Positions 16,901 through 23,489 of a stretch of 26,988 nucleotides of DNA are shown piece after piece. A program made the position numbers and the translations under genes. Origin of the DNA: a virus. The notes below the pieces were generated by a model. It was not told the origin of the DNA. It searched no databases and worked only from the letters and a program-made list of their open reading frames with translations. The DNA is taken from positions 1 to 26,988 of the IMG/VR virus record IMGVR_UViG_3300018036_001836. The stretch is one strand, 5' to 3'. The stretch's first letter is position 1. Each line of letters opens with the position of its first letter.

Positions 16901-17087
16901 AGAGCCCTTGGTATACCTCCCCTCGATTCCAAAGAATCCTACCAATAACCAAGTACTCTTGAACCATCGAGAAGAGCATATGCTCGCTCGAACTACTGGA
17001 GAGGTATCCGTAGAGAGTGTAATTGGAGAAGAGCGGGTGGATGAAATGTTTAGAGTAGCTACTGTAAACCTCGAGGAGATCGAGTAA
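13902..17087 (+). CDS. large tail-tip protein with sialidase-type (BNR/Asp-box) domain
   Basis: 1061 residues. Residues about 100-430 hold three Asp boxes of the S-x-D-x-G-x-T-W type: SIDNGDTW (200-207), SRDGGTTF (257-264) and SDNMGTSW (372-379). Beta-propeller strands lie between them (GTMWVVSERD, GSLLVAYFQYT, GTIGLAYIS, GIIWVVAQEYG), as in sialidases and other six-bladed propellers. Residues about 450-640 look like a beta-sandwich sugar-binding region. The C-terminal 400 residues are beta-rich and may be the part that joins the tail. The catalytic Arg triad of true sialidases could not be placed with certainty, so binding rather than cleavage of host glycans is possible. It follows the tape measure and overlaps the hub gene start (TAATG), so it is probably the distal tail or receptor-recognition protein. 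Confidence 0.7.
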   Translation: MANITPDYLRGFLIPSISISKDNLWDAQSSYTQGNARAGIPEAQSAGVNLTLSSIGSQGEEIKVETIQGGLPGEALFKWSGEDSVELGRDAAHILTEAGFWKYSASPSSARYLHSDCVSSLDGTMWVVSERDNLTNINTIEVSRQEKSGAITSLNTFISLPGTFSSDGLPCITRLQDGSLLVAYFQYTVQDEINIKVHRSIDNGDTWQEIAPRGLAESIDSTTYEPKKMKMVSIDNTVSLFIELETSNRNRLAQYVSRDGGTTFLLVNRISSSTESYFHEPSPVSLPDGTIGLAYISDSTELNFTKIPNPGIRLSSSEWTAANERTISLGTTFSSITSNVMSGGEVAAWFQDGIIWVVAQEYGRGRLIAFYSDNMGTSWRYASGGTSTVSNGYILDYESNANRVTGLSACTHEGRTKILAHNTNSIWYLALGGYSSFSFPPRVDSPSRYEYLVWESTYIPVMLPAVSSQYTTIGAGTQALDGEGLKIETSGNARYYRYAHSGGYFDEGQVVRIRLQVDQNTSGVTADYIYLEIEQDDTVNSLSLKLRFSPSTIQVRDKNGTLATISHDMTESTEIVIAITDTDAKIWYRTADGAQAKKWNLESITGIAKGGTGAGNNIEWGHKSFSGVLTYRSHWQEVSISSGEQAGQFRFDLRGATYPPLGEYQYIDGGLAITSKDAPARGEDEYKISPRFDYGIENIFHGISLSPRVVWRSKADTALQRIPLFIDPVVASTDKSMGLSDMLGVHLSNINFREFILESWSGSSWVTLASVDTSEGFQGKYLKKGNTLISNDSTKQFLLQYGEAIGWRAELSNGDDTTVIVKIRMNSEGIWSTDSTVKQAILQYDTDLTDPSTIPASGNIKLIPDSITFLKNRLDGVNLGQYALSINIPIQATLEGYFQIGSLLMGSVAFPAPQYQRGRTITYTPNIQSQSSLDGMFFSRKMSAGRRTASIAWTEPIDTTRLYDLNPDYWQVSSTAGAQPVANYGDPYLMNGIFRYLSNREPLVYLPSIPKNPTNNQVLLNHREEHMLARTTGEVSVESVIGEERVDEMFRVATVNLEEIE

Positions 17088-18784
17088 TGGATACCATTAA
17101 GAGAAGCGATATCGAGAGTGGAGAGGTATGCTTTCTGCTCGATATCTATTATTTCGGAGCGATATACCGTTTTTCTACAGTACCCATAGAGATCGAGGAT
17201 ATTGCAGAGAATACCTCGATCCCTTACCGGGGTGCTCTTTCCGATCCTCCTGTAAATTTACAGAGCGATCTCCTCGGAGTAGACCTCGAAGCCAATACCA
17301 TCTCGCTCGAACTTGTATTCGAGGAGATAGATTGGGTATCCGAGTTTCTCAAGGGTAGAACCATTAATGATGCTCTATGCGATCTCTCAATGGTGATTAT
17401 AAAGGATGGAAAAACCTCCTTTACTCAGCAAGATAGGATCGGTATCTTTTCTGGAAGGGCTCTCGATGCCATCTTTGGTAACCCAGATGCACCCAAGGGA
17501 GCAGTAGCCTTCTCTATCGAGAACTCGATCAATATTCGAGATAGAAAACTCCTCGGAGAAGAGCATATAATAATCGATGATAACTACCCAATCGGGATTA
17601 TAGAGAAGAGTAGGGGGAAGGTGGTTCCTTTCGTATTCGGTAGTCCTTTTAGTGCTCCAATCGAGAGTAGTGGGAGCATCACCCTCGAGGAAGATCTTCG
17701 AGTTACTCCATGCTACCAAGCAGGAGGTACTCCTACCCTAAAAACTCAATACTTCCAAGTAGCATATCATTCGGTAGTAATTGAGCAGGTCTCGAATATA
17801 AAGATCTACGATGGCCAAGGGGGATCCTTTACCAACCCCGTAGAGATTGCAGTGGATTCGAGGGGCTTTCTCCATGCATATGTACCCTATTATCTTAATG
17901 TAGGAGCTCCAGAGGGGATAAATATACAGGAGGATAACTTCCAAGCCTCGAGCCCAGAGATAGCCTTCCAGTATTATGCTCAATGGAGCGGAAGCGATGG
18001 GGGGATTCCATCGATTAACGGAGATGGCCCATTAGAGAGCGCAGTAGATATCTCGCTCTATGCTCTGGAGAGATCGGAGTTATTATTCGATTATTCCTCA
18101 TGGCAAGGGCTCGCTCCAGTACTCAATCGATACAAGTTCGGAGGCTATGTAAACGATCTCGATCTTACTGCTTACGAATGGGTAAAGCAAAATATATGGG
18201 ATCTCCTTCCAATAATGGTAACTACCGGGGGAAGGGGTATTAAGGCATCTCTTAATCTGTATACCTACTCTCAAGAGATTATCCCCTCTCACTATCTAAT
18301 AGAGAGCGGAGAAATCGAGATTATCTCTCCCCTTACCCCTCTCGAGGGGGATATTATCAATCGGATTGTATTGCGCTTCGCTTATGCAGGCAATGCAGGA
18401 GCCTTTCGCTCTCAAGTAGTAATCGATCCCCGGTTAACAGAAGATGAGCCTCTAAAATTTCGAGATCCTCTTGCTTACATATCCTATACTCGGTATGGAT
18501 TGCGAGAGAAGGTAATCGAGGCTCCTTTCGTATACGATCTCCAGACTGCTATCCGCATTGCTCGAGATAAGATTCGAGCCCATGCTCTGGGTAACTACGC
18601 TATCGAGATCTCTGCTTCCCCTCGGTATGGGTATCTCGATCTTGGAGATATCGTAGCAATCACTTCCGAGAGAGTCGGATTAACCGAGCATAAATGCCAG
18701 ATTGTATCTAAATCTTGGAATAACAACCGGTGGAGATACGTGCTGCATATCGAGGATAACCCTCTCGTAACGATCCGCTCTTAA
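17087..18784 (+). CDS. tail hub / baseplate protein
   Basis: 565 residues, mostly beta. The C-terminal part has the hub-like pattern YDLQTAIRIARDKIRAHA, then IEISASPRYGYLDLGDIVAITSERVGL, then KCQIVSKSWNNNRWRYVLHIED. This segment occurs in tail-tip hub proteins (gp27/gpJ-like) where the helix and the LGDIV turn shape the ring. The N-terminal half (LLDIYYFGAIYRFSTVPIEIED, VNLQSDLLGVDLEANTISLELVF) looks like the first hub domains. It directly follows the sialidase-like protein and precedes the lysis genes, so it should close the tail tip. About 40 bases without a gene separate it from the endolysin. Confidence 0.7.
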   Translation: MDTIKRSDIESGEVCFLLDIYYFGAIYRFSTVPIEIEDIAENTSIPYRGALSDPPVNLQSDLLGVDLEANTISLELVFEEIDWVSEFLKGRTINDALCDLSMVIIKDGKTSFTQQDRIGIFSGRALDAIFGNPDAPKGAVAFSIENSINIRDRKLLGEEHIIIDDNYPIGIIEKSRGKVVPFVFGSPFSAPIESSGSITLEEDLRVTPCYQAGGTPTLKTQYFQVAYHSVVIEQVSNIKIYDGQGGSFTNPVEIAVDSRGFLHAYVPYYLNVGAPEGINIQEDNFQASSPEIAFQYYAQWSGSDGGIPSINGDGPLESAVDISLYALERSELLFDYSSWQGLAPVLNRYKFGGYVNDLDLTAYEWVKQNIWDLLPIMVTTGGRGIKASLNLYTYSQEIIPSHYLIESGEIEIISPLTPLEGDIINRIVLRFAYAGNAGAFRSQVVIDPRLTEDEPLKFRDPLAYISYTRYGLREKVIEAPFVYDLQTAIRIARDKIRAHALGNYAIEISASPRYGYLDLGDIVAITSERVGLTEHKCQIVSKSWNNNRWRYVLHIEDNPLVTIRS

Positions 18785-18825
18785 TCTTTCCCATCTTTCT
18801 AGTAATTTCAAGGTAAGATAGCATT

Positions 18826-19404
18826 ATGATAGTATTTATAGATAGACAGCATGCAGGTAAACCAGACAAGCCCGAAGATCGAGGGGCTACTGTAATGCCC
18901 TCTCCTGCTTTCGGTAACGGTATGGAGGCAATCTATACCGGGTATCTATCTCTGATGATAGAAGAGAGGCTCCTCGAGAATGGAGCGAAAGTAATTCCGA
19001 TTGCAGATGGAAAGTACTCGGATAGGCATAAGCGAGTAAACGAATACTCGAAGAGATTCCAAGGGGAGAAGCAAGTTTATCTCGCGCTCCATCTCAATTG
19101 CGGAGGTGGGGATTACGCTTCTTTCTTCCATATGGGGAGCGAAGCAGGTGCTAATCTTTCTGCTAAAATTTGCGATGAGATGCGAGATGCTTCTCTTCCG
19201 GGGTTGGTACGTTGCTTACCTAAGAGAGCATCTGCAGAGGATTGGACTAAGAACGCGTGGTACACGATACGAGGAATCCAAGCACCGATAGCGATATGCT
19301 GCGAGCCTCTTTTCATGGATACCCATCTAGATCTACTTACCCTTGAGCACTTAAAAACGATTGCAGATGCCATCGCTACAGGTGTAACGAGATGGAGCCT
19401 GTAA
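18826..19404 (+). CDS. endolysin, N-acetylmuramoyl-L-alanine amidase (Amidase_3 type)
   Basis: 192 residues. It would cut the bond between N-acetylmuramic acid and L-alanine of peptidoglycan to release progeny. The zinc site is visible: His9 in IDRQHAG (the usual motif is DPGHGG), Glu34 in NGMEA, and His89 in LALHLNCGG, the expected SxHxN-like strand. The catalytic Glu is 160 in CCEPLFMD. There is no cell-wall-binding domain and no signal peptide, so export would depend on a holin. AAGGTAAG precedes the ATG. It is followed by the holin-like gene with a TAATG overlap, forming a lysis cassette. Confidence 0.88.
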   Translation: MIVFIDRQHAGKPDKPEDRGATVMPSPAFGNGMEAIYTGYLSLMIEERLLENGAKVIPIADGKYSDRHKRVNEYSKRFQGEKQVYLALHLNCGGGDYASFFHMGSEAGANLSAKICDEMRDASLPGLVRCLPKRASAEDWTKNAWYTIRGIQAPIAICCEPLFMDTHLDLLTLEHLKTIADAIATGVTRWSL

Positions 19405-19721
19405 TGGAAGAGAATCTTATCCACTTGATGCTAAACGGAGGGGCTAATATCGCTTTCGGGCTCTTTCTGTATATGCAGAATAAAGAACTCAAAGATCGCG
19501 CAGATGCTAGAGAAGAGAAGCAGGATAAGAGAGAGCAGGATCTCCGAGATCGATACGATAAGGTTATTTCCGAGATGCAGCAAAGAGAAGATACGATGCG
19601 GAAGGAACTAGTATCGGAGATAAACGATCTCGATAAAAAGGTAACGATGCTAGAAACAAAGATAGAGCATATCGTAAAGATTATCGATGAGATAAAGGCT
19701 CGTTTTGTAGCGGTAAGATAA
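19404..19721 (+). CDS. holin-like protein, one membrane segment plus coiled coil
   Basis: 105 residues. One hydrophobic segment lies at about residues 6-24 (HLMLNGGANIAFGLFLYM), then a highly charged coiled coil (RADAREEKQDKREQDLRDRYDKV..., ending LDKKVTMLETKIEHIVKIIDEIK). This layout matches BhlA/UviB-type holins. The ATG at 19404 is chosen because it overlaps the endolysin stop and has GGAG seven bases upstream; an in-frame ATG at 19392 would add four residues. It is the last gene of the late operon. Its 3' end overlaps the end of the leftward gene by 41 bases. Confidence 0.7.
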   Translation: MEENLIHLMLNGGANIAFGLFLYMQNKELKDRADAREEKQDKREQDLRDRYDKVISEMQQREDTMRKELVSEINDLDKKVTMLETKIEHIVKIIDEIKARFVAVR

Positions 19722-20217
19722 TCCGCTCGATCTCCTTATCTTGGAACAGATCCCAAGATGCTCTCTTAAATATCGTGAGATCTTTCGGGCCTGTATTCTC
19801 TACAGTAAACTCGCTCAAGAATGGAACGAGGCCATCTATCGCAGAGTAGAGCCTATGGGTATCGATTATCGCTATCCATAGTTTACCGGAGTATAGGAAT
19901 CCTTCCATCGTTAAATCGGATATCTCCCCTCCGTTATGTATTGCATGAAGTCTCGAATCGATCTCCAGAGGCATCTCCGGGTACTTGGTTCTCTTCCATC
20001 TAAGAGCGAAGTGCTGCGCAGGTCTACTCTTCCATAGTCGAGCGGATACGGTTAACTCCTTCCCATTCTCGGTATAGGTATAATCGATTCCAGCCTTCAT
20101 ATCTCTATCGGTTCCAATCTCGGTTCTCCATTCACCGGGGAAGCGGTCGCGCAAAGTAGGAACCACCCAATCGAACCAGAGCAGATCGGATTCTCTCAAT
20201 CTATCTTGTGTATTCAT
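19681..20217 (-). CDS. leftward gene, unknown; faint PD-(D/E)XK-like pattern
   Basis: 178 residues from the ATG at 20217, which has GGAGG seven bases upstream; a longer reading from 20250 would begin upstream of the ribosome site. It shows an N-terminal helix with WFDWVVPTLRDRF, then TEIGTDRDMKAGIDYTYTENGKELTVSARLW, LEIDSRLHAI and the strand GKLWIAIIDTHRLY. A GID strand, a turn with NGK and a following strand resemble PD-(D/E)XK nuclease-like folds, but the expected Lys is replaced (VSARLW), so catalysis is doubtful. It is the only leftward gene between the late and early operons and is transcribed divergently from the early operon, the place where an immunity or host-takeover gene often lies. 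No HTH is seen, so it is not a classic repressor. Confidence 0.6.
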   Translation of the reverse strand: MNTQDRLRESDLLWFDWVVPTLRDRFPGEWRTEIGTDRDMKAGIDYTYTENGKELTVSARLWKSRPAQHFALRWKRTKYPEMPLEIDSRLHAIHNGGEISDLTMEGFLYSGKLWIAIIDTHRLYSAIDGLVPFLSEFTVENTGPKDLTIFKRASWDLFQDKEIERIILPLQNEPLSHR

Positions 20218-20240
20218 GCCGTAGCCTCCGAGACTGTAGC

Positions 20241-20249
20241 AGTATAACA
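20241..20249 (-). promoter_or_regulatory. extended -10 promoter for the leftward gene
   Basis: Read on the minus strand, TGTTATACT gives a TGn extension followed by TATACT, about 23 bases upstream of the ATG at 20217. No good -35 is present at the right distance, which is common for extended -10 promoters. Confidence 0.5.
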
Positions 20250-20278
20250 CAAAAATATATCAAAAAATCGCTATTTTC

Positions 20279-20307
20279 TTGACATTGCAATAGTTTTCTA
20301 TGATATA
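20279..20307 (+). promoter_or_regulatory. early promoter, consensus -35
   Basis: TTGACA (20279-20284) is a perfect -35. After 17 bases comes GATATA (20302-20307); TATAGA at 20304 or TATGAT at 20299 are alternative -10 choices with poorer spacing. It drives the rightward operon that begins at 20352. The -10 lies inside the palindrome described next. Confidence 0.7.
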
Positions 20308-20333
20308 GATATCTATATCCAATAGTGGATATA
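20302..20333. promoter_or_regulatory. operator candidate: two adjoining inverted repeats
   Basis: GATATAGATATCTATATC (20302-20319) is a perfect 18-base palindrome. Overlapping it, TATATCC-AATAGT-GGATATA (20314-20333) is a 7-6-7 inverted repeat. They cover the -10 and start of the early promoter, where a bound dimer would block RNA polymerase. The first HTH protein of the operon (20458) is a reasonable candidate ligand. Confidence 0.6.
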
Positions 20334-20351
20334 TTAACAGAGGTACAAATA

Positions 20352-20456
20352 ATGGACAAAATGAAATATGAACTCTTAAGCACAGTAGTAGCCCTCGGAT
20401 GCTTTCTTGCTATCCCTGCAGCTCTTTCTCTTCTTTGCTATGTGATGGGGGTATAA
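20352..20456 (+). CDS. 34-residue single-pass membrane peptide
   Basis: ATG at 20352 follows AGAGGTACAAATA, the ribosome site style used across this genome. The peptide starts MDKMKYELLS and continues with a hydrophobic stretch of about 20 residues (TVVALGCFLAIPAALSLL in part), ending CYVMGV. It is the first gene of the early operon, one base before the HTH gene. Function unknown; early phage membrane peptides often act on the host envelope or on superinfecting phage, but nothing in the sequence decides this. Confidence 0.6.
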   Translation: MDKMKYELLSTVVALGCFLAIPAALSLLCYVMGV

Positions 20457-20457
20457 G

Positions 20458-20973
20458 ATGAACCGCAACCGAAGAAACTATATCAAAGAGAACGGAAGAA
20501 CAGCACTCCGAAAGATGAGCAATAAGCGAACCCCTCCCCAGCCTATCAAACTCGAGGATAATGCCTCTCTTGTACGAGTGCAGAAGATTGGATCTCTCTG
20601 TAAACTCTGGAGTCCTGTTTACTGTACTTGGGTATGGGAAGCAACTGTAGAGATCAATGGATTAGTACTGCGCTTCGAATCTTGCGAAGAGACCTCCGAG
20701 AAGGCTATTCGATGGGCTCGCGAGAAGTACTGCGCTATTAAGAATCCTCGCTTCGCTAGACTGCTCCAAGGCCATATCTCCCGCAGCGATTACTCCTTGG
20801 GAGATATTGCAGACCATATCGGTATTACTGCCAATGGGATCTCTAAGTGGATTGCAGGGGATACCCATCCTACAGTACCGATGCTCGTTAGATTGTGTAA
20901 GATGCTATTCAAGGATACTTGGGAAAAAGAGTACCTAACCCTCTCGAAGATCGTAGAGATGGAGCGAATCTAA
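20458..20973 (+). CDS. HTH regulator with an N-terminal beta domain
   Basis: 171 residues. The N-terminus is very basic (MNRNRRNYIKENGRTALRK). Residues about 35-95 look like a small alpha/beta domain (SLVRVQKIGSLCKLWSPVYCTWVWEATVEI, then a helix EKAIRWAREKYC). Residues about 105-150 form an XRE-type HTH (YSLGDIADHIGITANGISKWIAGDTHPTVPMLVRLCKML). The protein should bind DNA, probably at the operator just upstream, making the early operon self-controlled. GGGG seven bases before the ATG serves as ribosome site. The stop overlaps the RusA start (TAATG). It is not a standard C1 repressor because it lacks a C-terminal peptidase domain. Confidence 0.65.
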   Translation: MNRNRRNYIKENGRTALRKMSNKRTPPQPIKLEDNASLVRVQKIGSLCKLWSPVYCTWVWEATVEINGLVLRFESCEETSEKAIRWAREKYCAIKNPRFARLLQGHISRSDYSLGDIADHIGITANGISKWIAGDTHPTVPMLVRLCKMLFKDTWEKEYLTLSKIVEMERI

Positions 20974-21413
20974 TGTGGAAACTAGCATATCAATCGATTA
21001 TCCAAGGGCCTCCCGTAGCAATGGGGAGGCCTCGCTTTACTAAGACCGGAAGAGCCTATACCGCTCAAACCAGTAGAACCTATAAGGATGAAGCAGTTAA
21101 GGCCCTCAAGGATGGAACCGGGGAAGATTGGACTCCCCTCGATGGAATCTTTAAGATTAAGATCGCTTTCGTGCATCCTCGTACAAAAAGATTGATTCTT
21201 AAGAAGGGTGCTCTCCCTCATGGTAGAATCTGGAGACCTAAGAAGCCCGATCTCGATAATCTGATTAAGATGGTGCTCGATTGCATTACCCAGAGCGAAA
21301 TATGGATCGATGATAATCGAGTAGTATCTCTTACTGCGGAGGATTACTACTGCGGAGAGGATGAAGAAACCCATACTCTCTTCTCTATCTACCAATGGAG
21401 GGAAGATGCGTAA
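20973..21413 (+). CDS. rusA: RusA-type Holliday junction resolvase
   Basis: 146 residues. RusA is a small dimeric nuclease that cuts four-way DNA junctions, here probably to debranch replicating phage DNA before packaging. The family signature is clear: KKPDLDNLIKMVLD (90-103) followed by WIDDNRVVSL (111-120). Asp93, Asp95 and Asp114 correspond to the metal-binding acidic residues. The N-terminus GPPVAMGRPRFTKTGRAYTA is also typical, with basic residues for DNA contact. The ATG overlaps the HTH gene stop; a longer reading upstream has no support. Its end overlaps the methyltransferase start by eight bases. Confidence 0.92.
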   Translation: MWKLAYQSIIQGPPVAMGRPRFTKTGRAYTAQTSRTYKDEAVKALKDGTGEDWTPLDGIFKIKIAFVHPRTKRLILKKGALPHGRIWRPKKPDLDNLIKMVLDCITQSEIWIDDNRVVSLTAEDYYCGEDEETHTLFSIYQWREDA

Positions 21414-22035
21414 GGATCCAATTATAAATCTCTCTCTCGGATGCTCTCTGCAGGCTATGCGAGAGATGCAGGATAACCAGTACGATCTCGCAATAGTAGA
21501 TCCTCCGTATGGAATCGAAACTGCATCCGCTTTCCAAGGCTCCGGAAAACTTAAGAATAGAGCCCTCAATCAAGATAAGAAGATTCAAAGATGGGATACC
21601 GCTCCTTCTGCAGAGTACTTCGAGCATCTATTCCGAGTAAGTAAAGAGCAAATTATATGGGGTGGAAACTACTTCGATCTACCTCCTACTCGCTGTGTAA
21701 TCGCTTGGGACAAGGTGCAGCCTTGGGAGAACTTCTCTGCATGGGAGATGGGATGGACTTCCTATAATAAGCCCGCTCCTCTATTCAAGTTCGATAACCG
21801 TAGAGCAGGTAAGATCCATCCTACGCAGAAGCCCATCGCGCTCTATAAATGGTGCTTGGAGAAGTTCGCTAAGAAAGGAGATCGGATACTGGATACCCAT
21901 CTTGGGAGCGGTTCCATCGCTTGCGCTTGCTACGATATGGGATTCGATCTCGATGCGTGGGAGATCGATGCGTACTACTTCGAGAAAACTTCGAACCGCT
22001 TCCAAGAGTACTCGAAGCAGAGCAAACTATTCTAG
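21406..22035 (+). CDS. DNA methyltransferase, beta-class N6-adenine/N4-cytosine type
   Basis: 209 residues. Catalytic motif IV DPPYG lies at 32-36, and the AdoMet-binding motif I ILDTHLGSGS at 161-170 comes later, preceded by HPTQKP (138-143). This order, IV before I, marks the beta class. DPPY favours adenine-N6 methylation, but target and base cannot be read from sequence. It is short, with little room for a target recognition domain. GGAGG lies four bases before the ATG, and it overlaps RusA by eight bases. With no restriction partner in view it is an orphan enzyme, likely used to protect phage DNA or to mark it for replication control. Confidence 0.85.
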   Translation: MRKDPIINLSLGCSLQAMREMQDNQYDLAIVDPPYGIETASAFQGSGKLKNRALNQDKKIQRWDTAPSAEYFEHLFRVSKEQIIWGGNYFDLPPTRCVIAWDKVQPWENFSAWEMGWTSYNKPAPLFKFDNRRAGKIHPTQKPIALYKWCLEKFAKKGDRILDTHLGSGSIACACYDMGFDLDAWEIDAYYFEKTSNRFQEYSKQSKLF

Positions 22036-22043
22036 GAGGGGAG

Positions 22044-22886
22044 ATGCAGAAAAAATTCAAGATTAGCACCTTCCAATCGAAGTTCGATCGAACCCCGGAG
22101 CCTGCAGAGGTGGATCTGCGTACTCTCGCTCGCGCTCTTATGATGCCCTCGAAGCCTTACCCAGTACGGATAAAGGATGCTCTCCCACTATGGAGCCCTA
22201 CTTCCTTCGCGGGTACTCGCTCTGGAGCCAATGCTATCGAGATCTCCTGCCTAGTCTATGATCTCGATGATGGTACGGACTGGGGCCATAGATTCTCTTT
22301 CTCAAACTACCACTACATAGCCCATACATCCTTCTCTCACTCTGCAGAGGTGCATAAGTGGAGAATCGTACTACCGCTCGAAGAGCCTGTACCTGCTACG
22401 GATTGGAAGCGAGCAGCGCAAGCAGCGAAGGAGTTATGGGATAGAACAGTAGGAGAGGGAGAACCGGATTCCAGTGCTCTTACTGATTGCGCTAGAATGT
22501 ATTATCGATTCTCGATTCCAGATAGAGAAGATGCCTCTCTGCAATCGAAGGAAGCCAACAAAGGAGAGAGCCTGCTTAGATTGGATTATTCCCATATACC
22601 CAAGGAAGAGCCTAAGCGAAAGTATACAAAATGGAAGAGCAGAAAAGTAGACTCTATCCAAGGAGCGGAGGCTCTATTCCATAATCCAGAATTTAGAATG
22701 GGGGTCGCTCGTAAGGTGGGAGCATCTATCGAGGGCAATATGGCCCGCTGTATTACTTGTCCTGCATGCGGAGAGAGAGAGGTTTATTTCTCCATCGATC
22801 CTGCTCTTCCTCATGCAGTATTATGGCCTCACTGTAACCGCGCTAATAAGTGCTCATGGTGGGGAAGATTGGAGGCTCTATTATGA
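22044..22886 (+). CDS. PrimPol-like DNA primase with C-terminal zinc ribbon
   Basis: 280 residues. The catalytic strand ISCLVYDLDDG carries DLDD at 73-76, the hDhD metal motif of archaeo-eukaryotic primases. HYIAHTSFSHSAEVHKWRIVLPL (90-112) gives the second motif with its His residues, and TDCARMYYRFSIPD (147-160) the third with Asp148 and Arg151. This set is common in plasmid and phage primase-polymerase proteins paired with a VirE or D5-type helicase. The C-terminus has a likely zinc site, CITCPAC (236-242), with Cys264 and Cys270. GGAGG eight bases upstream fixes the ATG. The stop overlaps the next ATG (ATGA). It would prime replication from the nearby origin. Confidence 0.7.
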   Translation: MQKKFKISTFQSKFDRTPEPAEVDLRTLARALMMPSKPYPVRIKDALPLWSPTSFAGTRSGANAIEISCLVYDLDDGTDWGHRFSFSNYHYIAHTSFSHSAEVHKWRIVLPLEEPVPATDWKRAAQAAKELWDRTVGEGEPDSSALTDCARMYYRFSIPDREDASLQSKEANKGESLLRLDYSHIPKEEPKRKYTKWKSRKVDSIQGAEALFHNPEFRMGVARKVGASIEGNMARCITCPACGEREVYFSIDPALPHAVLWPHCNRANKCSWWGRLEALL

Positions 22887-23179
22887 GAATACCTAAGAAC
22901 GCAACCGCTCTTAAATTGCATCTCCTGCGATATGCCAAAGAGAAAGATATCTCTACTCATGAGATAGCCAAGAGAATCGGACTCAATGTTAAGACAATAC
23001 GAAACCTACTCTATACAAGTACTCCTCTAAGGATGAATAGTTTTCTAGAGTTCTGCGAGGTTCTCTGCGATACTCGCGAAGAATACGAGGCTCTTATAAT
23101 GGCAGCGATAAAACAGACTCCAGAGTATATGTTTACAGAGCGTAGACTACGATGGAAAGAAAAGAACGATAACCAATAA
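22883..23179 (+). CDS. HTH protein A of a three-gene paralogue array
   Basis: 98 residues: a helix (LKLHLLRYAKEKD), an HTH (ISTHEIAKRIGLNVKTIRNLLY), then a C-terminal helical part (FLEFCEVLCDTREEYEALIMAAIKQTPEYMFTERR). The C-terminal part lines up with the two following genes at the CE.L, EALIM.A and EY...ERR positions, so the three are related, this one most diverged. It overlaps the primase stop by ATGA, so it is co-translated with it. A DNA-binding role in replication or its control is likely. Confidence 0.7.
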   Translation: MRIPKNATALKLHLLRYAKEKDISTHEIAKRIGLNVKTIRNLLYTSTPLRMNSFLEFCEVLCDTREEYEALIMAAIKQTPEYMFTERRLRWKEKNDNQ

Positions 23180-23207
23180 ACCAATAAACAAAAACTCGGA
23201 GGTACAA

Positions 23208-23489
23208 ATGAGTTTACAAAAACGGTTTTTTAATGAATGGGTGATGCATAAGTTAGAAGCATCTCCCCTCACCCGCAGAGAACTCTGCAATATTAGCGGA
23301 GTATCCTACTCGAGCCTCTGCAAAAAATTCCAACCTCGATTAGCCAATCTTGTGTTAATCTGTGAAACACTCAACGAAGCAGTAGAGGGAGATTCTAAGG
23401 CTCTCGATGCTCTTATTATCGAGGCTATTGCGAACTCTTCGCGCGAGTATCGCTACGCTAAGGAAAGAATCGAGAAGGGGAAGGAATGA
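23208..23489 (+). CDS. HTH protein B of a three-gene paralogue array
   Basis: 93 residues. The HTH is LTRRELCNISGVSYSSLCKKF, followed by PRLANLVLICETLNEAVEGDSKALDALIIEAI and a basic end EYRYAKERIEKGKE. It is closely matched by protein C: TR(K/R)E, SG(V/I)S, PR..NLV..ICE..NE, GD, (A/S)LIIEA, EY.YA..R.EK. It has a strong ribosome site of its own (CGGAGGTACAA) 29 bases after gene A, so it may be made in larger amounts. It overlaps gene C by four bases. Confidence 0.75.
   Translation: MSLQKRFFNEWVMHKLEASPLTRRELCNISGVSYSSLCKKFQPRLANLVLICETLNEAVEGDSKALDALIIEAIANSSREYRYAKERIEKGKE

Noticed and set aside
19715-19742. Inverted repeat AAGATAA/TTATCTT between the convergent operons, possible two-way terminator.
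   Set aside because: The stem is only seven AT-rich pairs with a 14-base loop and there is no T tract on either side.
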